8,230 nt of DNA from an uncultured Collinsella sp. (GTDB lineage: Bacteria > Actinomycetota > Coriobacteriia > Coriobacteriales > Coriobacteriaceae): assembly GCA_902482615.1 (NCBI GenBank), contig CABTAA010000064.1, positions 1 through 8,230 of the forward strand, read 5' to 3'. The translations under genes and the position numbers were made by a program. The notes beneath the pieces are model-generated. The model worked only from the letters and a program-made list of their open reading frames with translations, made no database searches and was not told the origin of the DNA. Each line of letters begins with the position of its first letter. Within the stretch, counting starts at the first letter, position 1. This document shows, piece after piece, positions 5,004 through 8,230 of the stretch.

Positions 5004-5723
5004 ATGCCTGCACCCAAAAATGCACCGCTTTACCAGCAGATTTACGACGAAATCAAGGATGCGATCGAGAAAGGTGTTTATGCACCCAAGGAGCGTATTC
5101 CGTCCGAGCTTGAGCTAGCCGAGCAGTACGATGTGAGCCGCATTACGGTGCGCCGCGCCGTCGAGGAGCTGTGCTCCGATGGCTACCTGGTTAAGCAGCA
5201 GGGCCGTGGCACCTTTGTCTCTACGCCGCACATCAACCGCCAGTTCCACGCTTCGACGCTGCAGACGTTTACCGCGCTGTGTGCCGATAATGGCATGAAG
5301 GCGGGCGCACATGTGGTCGATCGCCAGATTGTGCCGGCACGTCAAAACGAGATGGAGTTCTTTGGCCTGCAGAAGGACGCGCTGCTGCTGCATATTAAGC
5401 GCGTGCGTACAGCCGACGGCGAGCCCATCTTTGAGGAGAACATCTTTGTGCCGTTTGACGCCTACCGTGAGCTGTTGACGGCCGATCTTGAGGACAAGTC
5501 GATTTTTGCCGAGGTCGAGCGTGTTGGCGGAACGCCGATTGTCTCGGTTGGCTACCGCACGGTCGAGGCCGTTCCTACCAATACCGAGCAGGCGGCCGAG
5601 CTGGGCATTGCTCCGCACGATCCGCTGCTCAACCTGCGTGCCGGCTTCACGGGCCCCAATGGCGAGCCGGTCCTGATGGGTAAGCAGTACTACGTGGGAT
5701 CGCGCTACGTTATGGTCATGTAA
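5004..5723 (+). CDS. GntR-family transcriptional regulator, HutC/FrlR type with UTRA domain
   Basis: This 239-residue repressor-type protein has an N-terminal winged helix-turn-helix (residues 8-74: PLYQQIYDEIKDAIEKG, RIPSELELAEQYDVS, RITVRRAVEEL, then the wing GYLVKQQGRGTFV). A UTRA effector-binding domain follows (about 90-237), with recognisable IKRVRTADGEPIFEEN (131-146) and a C-terminal hydrophobic strand. HutC-type regulators usually bind sugar phosphates, amino sugars or amino acids and control nearby uptake genes. The ATG at 5004 is preceded only by a weak AAGAG (4990-4994). The ligand is unknown; a phosphorylated sugar-amine would fit the PTS-deglycase genes upstream, but these lie more than 2 kb away behind other genes. 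Autoregulation is suggested by the AT-rich leader. Confidence 0.92.
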   Translation: MPAPKNAPLYQQIYDEIKDAIEKGVYAPKERIPSELELAEQYDVSRITVRRAVEELCSDGYLVKQQGRGTFVSTPHINRQFHASTLQTFTALCADNGMKAGAHVVDRQIVPARQNEMEFFGLQKDALLLHIKRVRTADGEPIFEENIFVPFDAYRELLTADLEDKSIFAEVERVGGTPIVSVGYRTVEAVPTNTEQAAELGIAPHDPLLNLRAGFTGPNGEPVLMGKQYYVGSRYVMVM

Positions 5724-5751
5724 GTTACGCGGTTTTACCAAACCGCGTAAC
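5724..5751. terminator. Perfect 12-base stem-loop directly after gntR stop
   Basis: GTTACGCGGTTT (5724-5735) and AAACCGCGTAAC (5740-5751) pair perfectly around a TACC loop, starting at the base after the stop codon. No T-run follows (GGCTCGACG), so it may act as a 3'-end stabiliser or need a partner factor instead of being a standard intrinsic terminator. Its symmetry also lets it act in the reverse direction. Confidence 0.6.
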
Positions 5752-5799
5752 GGCTCGACGCTGCAAGCCCGCCAGAGCGGCAATCTGCCTTTCAACTTC

Positions 5800-5828
5800 G
5801 GCGGCATGACCAGAAGGTCAATGCCGCC
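5800..5828. terminator. Second stem-loop downstream of gntR
   Basis: GGCGGCAT-GACC (5800-5811) pairs with GGTC-a-ATGCCGCC (5816-5828) around an AGAA loop, twelve pairs with a single bulged A. TCGTTTC follows, a weak T-rich end. It may be a back-up terminator for gntR. Confidence 0.5.
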
Positions 5829-5896
5829 TCGTTTCAAGGCACCTTGCTCGCTCTGGTGGGCTTTCGCTGTCCGCGCCAAAACATCGGCGTTGCCGG

Positions 5897-5968
5897 GCCG
5901 GCACTTGGGGACGTTCCTTTTCTGCCGGCACCTGGGGACACTCCTTAGCCGTTGGGGGCGTTCTTAAA
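5897..5968. repeat. REP-like GC-rich repeats, three units
   Basis: Unit 1 (5897-5920) begins GCCGGCACTTGGGGACGTTC. Unit 2 (5924-5947) begins GCCGGCACCTGGGGACACTC. A degenerate unit 3 (5948-5968) begins GCCGTTGGGGGCGTTCTT. GCCGGCA (5897-5903) and TGCCGGC (5923-5929) can pair. The GGGGACGTTC core resembles repeats I have seen scattered in many Coriobacteriia and Firmicutes genomes, sometimes near REP-associated (IS200-like) transposases. No transposase is present here. Confidence 0.6.
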
Positions 5969-6014
5969 CGACTAGTCTGGGCGGCGGCCGTGTGCTGCTG
6001 TCCGCGTGGCGGCG

Positions 6015-6020
6015 TATAAT
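6015..6020 (+). promoter_or_regulatory. -10 box of the recQ promoter
   Basis: TATAAT is an exact consensus -10 in an otherwise very GC-rich stretch, 31 bases before the recQ ATG. No good -35 is seen at the proper distance. The leader would be about 25 bases and carries the ribosome site AGGA (6044-6047). Confidence 0.6.
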
Positions 6021-6051
6021 CGGCGGCAGATGACTTGGACGTTAGGAAACC

Positions 6052-8007
6052 ATGACCGATAGCATGCAGCAGATGGCGCTCGACACGCTCGGCGCCTATT
6101 TTGGCTACACCTCGTTTCGCCCGGGGCAGGACCGCATGGTGGATGCGATTCTTGCAGGCCGCGATGCGCTGGGTGTTATGCCCACGGGCGCCGGCAAGTC
6201 CATTTGCTACCAGGTGCCCGCGCTCATGCTGCCCGGCATCACCTTTGTGGTGAGTCCGCTGCTGTCGCTTATGGAGGACCAGACCCGTGCGTTGCTCGCG
6301 GCGGGTGCGCGACCCAGCTATCTCAACTCCAGCCTTACTCCGGCCCAGCAAAACACCGTGCTCAAGCGGGCGAGTGAGGGCCGCTACCAGCTTATGTACG
6401 TGGCGCCCGAGCGCTTGCTCGAGCCGCGTTTTTTAGCCTTTGCGCAGGAAGCCGCGGCGGACGGCGGCATTGGCGTGCCGCTCGTAGCCATTGACGAGGC
6501 CCACTGCGTGAGCCAATGGGGTCAGGATTTCCGCCCCGCCTACCTGCAGATTCGCGAGTTCATCGATTCCCTGCCGCAGCGCCCCATCGTGGCGGCCTTT
6601 ACCGCTACGGCGACCGAGCGCGTGCGCGCGGACATTCAGCAGATGCTCGGCCTGCAAAACCCCGCGACGGTGGTGACGGGCTTCGATCGCAAGAACCTCT
6701 ACTTTGGCTGCGAGGAGATGGGCGACAAGGCCAAGGCCGCGTGGGTGCGCGACTATGTGATTGCGCATTCGAGCGAGAGCGGTATCGTGTATTGTTCGAC
6801 CCGCAAGACAGTTGATGCGCTGGCGGGCGAGCTTGCCGAGGCGCTGGGCCCCAGCGGCATTCGCGTTGGCCGCTACCATGCCGGCATGGGCAACGATGCC
6901 CGTCGCCAAAGCCAGCGCGCCTTTATCGACGACGATATCCAGGTGATGGTTGCCACCAACGCGTTTGGTATGGGCATCGACAAGCCCAACGTGCGCTACG
7001 TGATTCACAACAACGTGCCCGAGAGCATCGAGGCCTACTACCAGGAGGCGGGCCGCGCTGGCCGCGATGGCGATCCGGCCAGCTGTCACTTGCTGTGGAA
7101 CGGTAACGATTTTCGCATGCGTCGTTTTCTGATCGATCGCGGCGATGCCGCCGATAAGGCGCTCGACGACGAGCAGCGCGCGTGGGCGCTCCAGAATCGA
7201 TATCGTCTGCTCAGCCAGATGGAGGGTTACTGCAATACCACCGGTTGCCTGCGCGAATACATGCTGCGCTACTTTGGCGACGAGGCCGCGGCCGAGCATG
7301 CCGCGGACGAGGCCGAGGGCTGCGGCAACTGCAGCAACTGCCTCACGCAGTTCGAGGTCGAGGACGCCACCGATATGGCCCGCGCCGCCGTGCGCTATGT
7401 GGCCACGCGCCCCATGCGCTTTGGCAAATCGCTGGTCGCCGATGTGCTCCACGGCGGCAACACCGAGCGCATTCGCCAGATGCGTCTGGACGAGGACCGC
7501 GGCTACGGTGAGCTGTCGGGCGAATCGGTCGGGCGCATCAAGGACATCATCGGCCAGCTGTGCGGCCGCGGTTATTTGGCCACCTCGCAGGGGCAGTACC
7601 CGGTCGTTGGCCTGGGCCCGCGTGCCGGCGAGGTCGAGGACGAGGCGTTTGCCTTTACCGTTAAGCGTCGCGCGTCCAAGCGCAAGGCCTCGGCCCGCGC
7701 CCGCCGTGCGGTGGATCTGCTGCGCGAGGAGGCCGAGCTGGATCAGCGCCCGCGCGTGGGCGACGATGCCGAGCTGTTCGAGCGCCTGCGCGCCCTGCGC
7801 AAGGAGATTTCGACCGAGCTGGAGATGGCGCCGTACATGGTCTTTTCCGACAAGGCTCTGCGCGGTCTGTGCCGCCTACGCCCGCAGACGCGCGATGAGC
7901 TTATCCAGGTCAACGGTATCGGCGAGAAAAAGGCCGACGCCTTTGGCGAGCAGTTTATGGCGGCGATTGAAGAGTTTGAGTCCGAGTATGCACGGAATGG
8001 AGCATAA
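6052..8007 (+). CDS. recQ: ATP-dependent DNA helicase RecQ
   Basis: This 651-residue 3'-5' DNA helicase acts in recombination and replication-fork repair. Domains in order: RecA-like core 1 with FRPGQ (22-26), Walker A PTGAGKS (44-50), Walker B DEAH (148-151), the RecQ aromatic-rich loop CVSQWGQDFRPAY (152-164) and TATAT (184-188); core 2 with GMGIDKPNVR (306-315) and the arginine-finger motif QEAGRAGRDG (331-340); a zinc site with Cys399, Cys424, Cys427 and Cys430 (CGNCSNC); a winged-helix RQC region (about 436-530); and a C-terminal HRDC domain (about 570-645). All catalytic residues are intact. It is slightly longer than E. coli RecQ (about 610) because of a basic, Lys/Arg/Ala-rich linker (538-552) before HRDC. 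The ATG follows AGGA at a short spacing. A GntR gene follows two bases after the stop. Confidence 0.96.
   Translation: MTDSMQQMALDTLGAYFGYTSFRPGQDRMVDAILAGRDALGVMPTGAGKSICYQVPALMLPGITFVVSPLLSLMEDQTRALLAAGARPSYLNSSLTPAQQNTVLKRASEGRYQLMYVAPERLLEPRFLAFAQEAAADGGIGVPLVAIDEAHCVSQWGQDFRPAYLQIREFIDSLPQRPIVAAFTATATERVRADIQQMLGLQNPATVVTGFDRKNLYFGCEEMGDKAKAAWVRDYVIAHSSESGIVYCSTRKTVDALAGELAEALGPSGIRVGRYHAGMGNDARRQSQRAFIDDDIQVMVATNAFGMGIDKPNVRYVIHNNVPESIEAYYQEAGRAGRDGDPASCHLLWNGNDFRMRRFLIDRGDAADKALDDEQRAWALQNRYRLLSQMEGYCNTTGCLREYMLRYFGDEAAAEHAADEAEGCGNCSNCLTQFEVEDATDMARAAVRYVATRPMRFGKSLVADVLHGGNTERIRQMRLDEDRGYGELSGESVGRIKDIIGQLCGRGYLATSQGQYPVVGLGPRAGEVEDEAFAFTVKRRASKRKASARARRAVDLLREEAELDQRPRVGDDAELFERLRALRKEISTELEMAPYMVFSDKALRGLCRLRPQTRDELIQVNGIGEKKADAFGEQFMAAIEEFESEYARNGA
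7999..8002 (+). promoter_or_regulatory. Ribosome binding site of second GntR, inside recQ end
   Basis: GGAG lies within the last codons of recQ, seven bases before ATG at 8010. This predicts translational coupling of the regulator to recQ. Confidence 0.7.
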
Positions 8008-8009
8008 CG

Positions 8010-8230
8010 ATGGCATCCGACGATAAAACCGAGCGCACTGAGGTGTCCGCCGTGCCGCTGTACCAGCAGGTTATGGACGACCTAAAGGGCGAGATCGCGC
8101 GCGGCGTGTACGCATCCGGCTCGCGCATCCCTTCCGAGATGGAGCTCGCGAAGTACTACGGCGTGGGACGCATCACCGTGCGCGGCGCCATCGAGGAGCT
8201 ATCGCGCGAGGGCTACCTCAACCGCCAGAA
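8010..8230 (+). CDS. GntR-family transcriptional regulator, N-terminal part (3' truncated by window edge)
   Basis: Seventy-three codons are visible before the window ends, with no stop. After a short polar leader (MASDDKTERTEVSAV) comes a GntR winged helix-turn-helix: PLYQQVMDDLKGEIARGVY (16-34), RIPSEMELAKYYGVG (39-53), RITVRGAIEELSREGYL (54-70). Over 58 aligned residues 35 are identical to the regulator at 5004-5723, so it is probably also HutC-type with a UTRA domain beyond the edge; that part is not seen. The recognition helix carries Gly53 and Gly59 where the other regulator has Ser and Arg, which may change operator preference. It starts two bases after the recQ stop and is likely co-transcribed with it. 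Confidence 0.9.
   Translation, partial: MASDDKTERTEVSAVPLYQQVMDDLKGEIARGVYASGSRIPSEMELAKYYGVGRITVRGAIEELSREGYLNRQ

Larger units (their letters stand above)
5724..6051. other. Gene-free, hairpin-rich interval of 328 bases between gntR and recQ
   Basis: No coding frame is supported. It holds two strong stem-loops (5724-5751 and 5800-5828), a set of REP-like GC-rich repeats (5897-5968), and the recQ promoter and ribosome site (6015-6047). The stretch 5829-5896 shows nothing that I recognise. Confidence 0.75.

Noticed and set aside
5897..5968. Short CRISPR-like array
   Set aside because: The units touch or nearly touch, leaving no spacers, they differ from each other, and no cas gene is near.
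6433..7452. 339-codon minus-strand frame inside recQ
   Set aside because: Shadow of the strongly biased GC-rich recQ codons; no domain, and no start signal that I could see.
7145..8026. 293-codon plus-strand frame overlapping recQ and the second gntR start
   Set aside because: Arg/Ala/Ser-rich out-of-frame reading of recQ with no recognisable domain.

Overview
The window looks like a stretch of chromosome from a high-GC gut actinobacterium of the class Coriobacteriia, most likely Collinsella. This rests on my recognition of the protein sequences, the GC-rich codon use, and a mannose-family PTS, a FrlB-like SIS enzyme, a YitT protein and HutC-type GntR regulators lying together. No search was run, so the genus is a judgement. 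All genes lie on the + strand. I see no tRNA, rRNA, CRISPR array, prophage gene or insertion sequence.

Region 1 (1-2700) is the end of a sugar-uptake operon. It holds the C-terminal three quarters of a mannose-family PTS IIC, the complete IID, a 198-base gap with a strong stem-loop, and a SIS-domain sugar-phosphate deglycase or isomerase, closed by a textbook terminator. IIC and IID would import and phosphorylate an amino sugar or Amadori-type sugar-amine. The SIS enzyme would then release or isomerise the hexose phosphate. IIA and IIB are presumably upstream of the window.

Region 2 (2701-4868) holds a HAD sugar phosphatase/phosphomutase-like gene, then a 354-base gap with an imperfect palindromic element of 119 bases, then a YitT-family membrane protein started by GTG, ending in a nested stem-loop.

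Region 3 (4869-6051) starts with a near copy of a 44-base hairpin repeat also found before the HAD gene. It continues with a very AT-rich promoter/operator stretch and a GntR/HutC regulator. The 328-base gap that follows is packed with stem-loops and REP-like GC-rich repeats.

Region 4 (6052-8230) holds a full-length RecQ helicase with an upstream TATAAT box. A second GntR regulator starts two bases after the recQ stop and runs off the window; its DNA-binding part is about 60% identical to that of the first.

The coding content belongs to known families. The signals least explained by the genes are non-coding: the 119-base palindrome with 15-base terminal repeats and a third copy of its core after the SIS gene, the 44-base hairpin repeat found twice, the AT-rich gntR leader, and the tight coupling of recQ to a regulator. 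I did not find convincing evidence of a new defence or mobile system.
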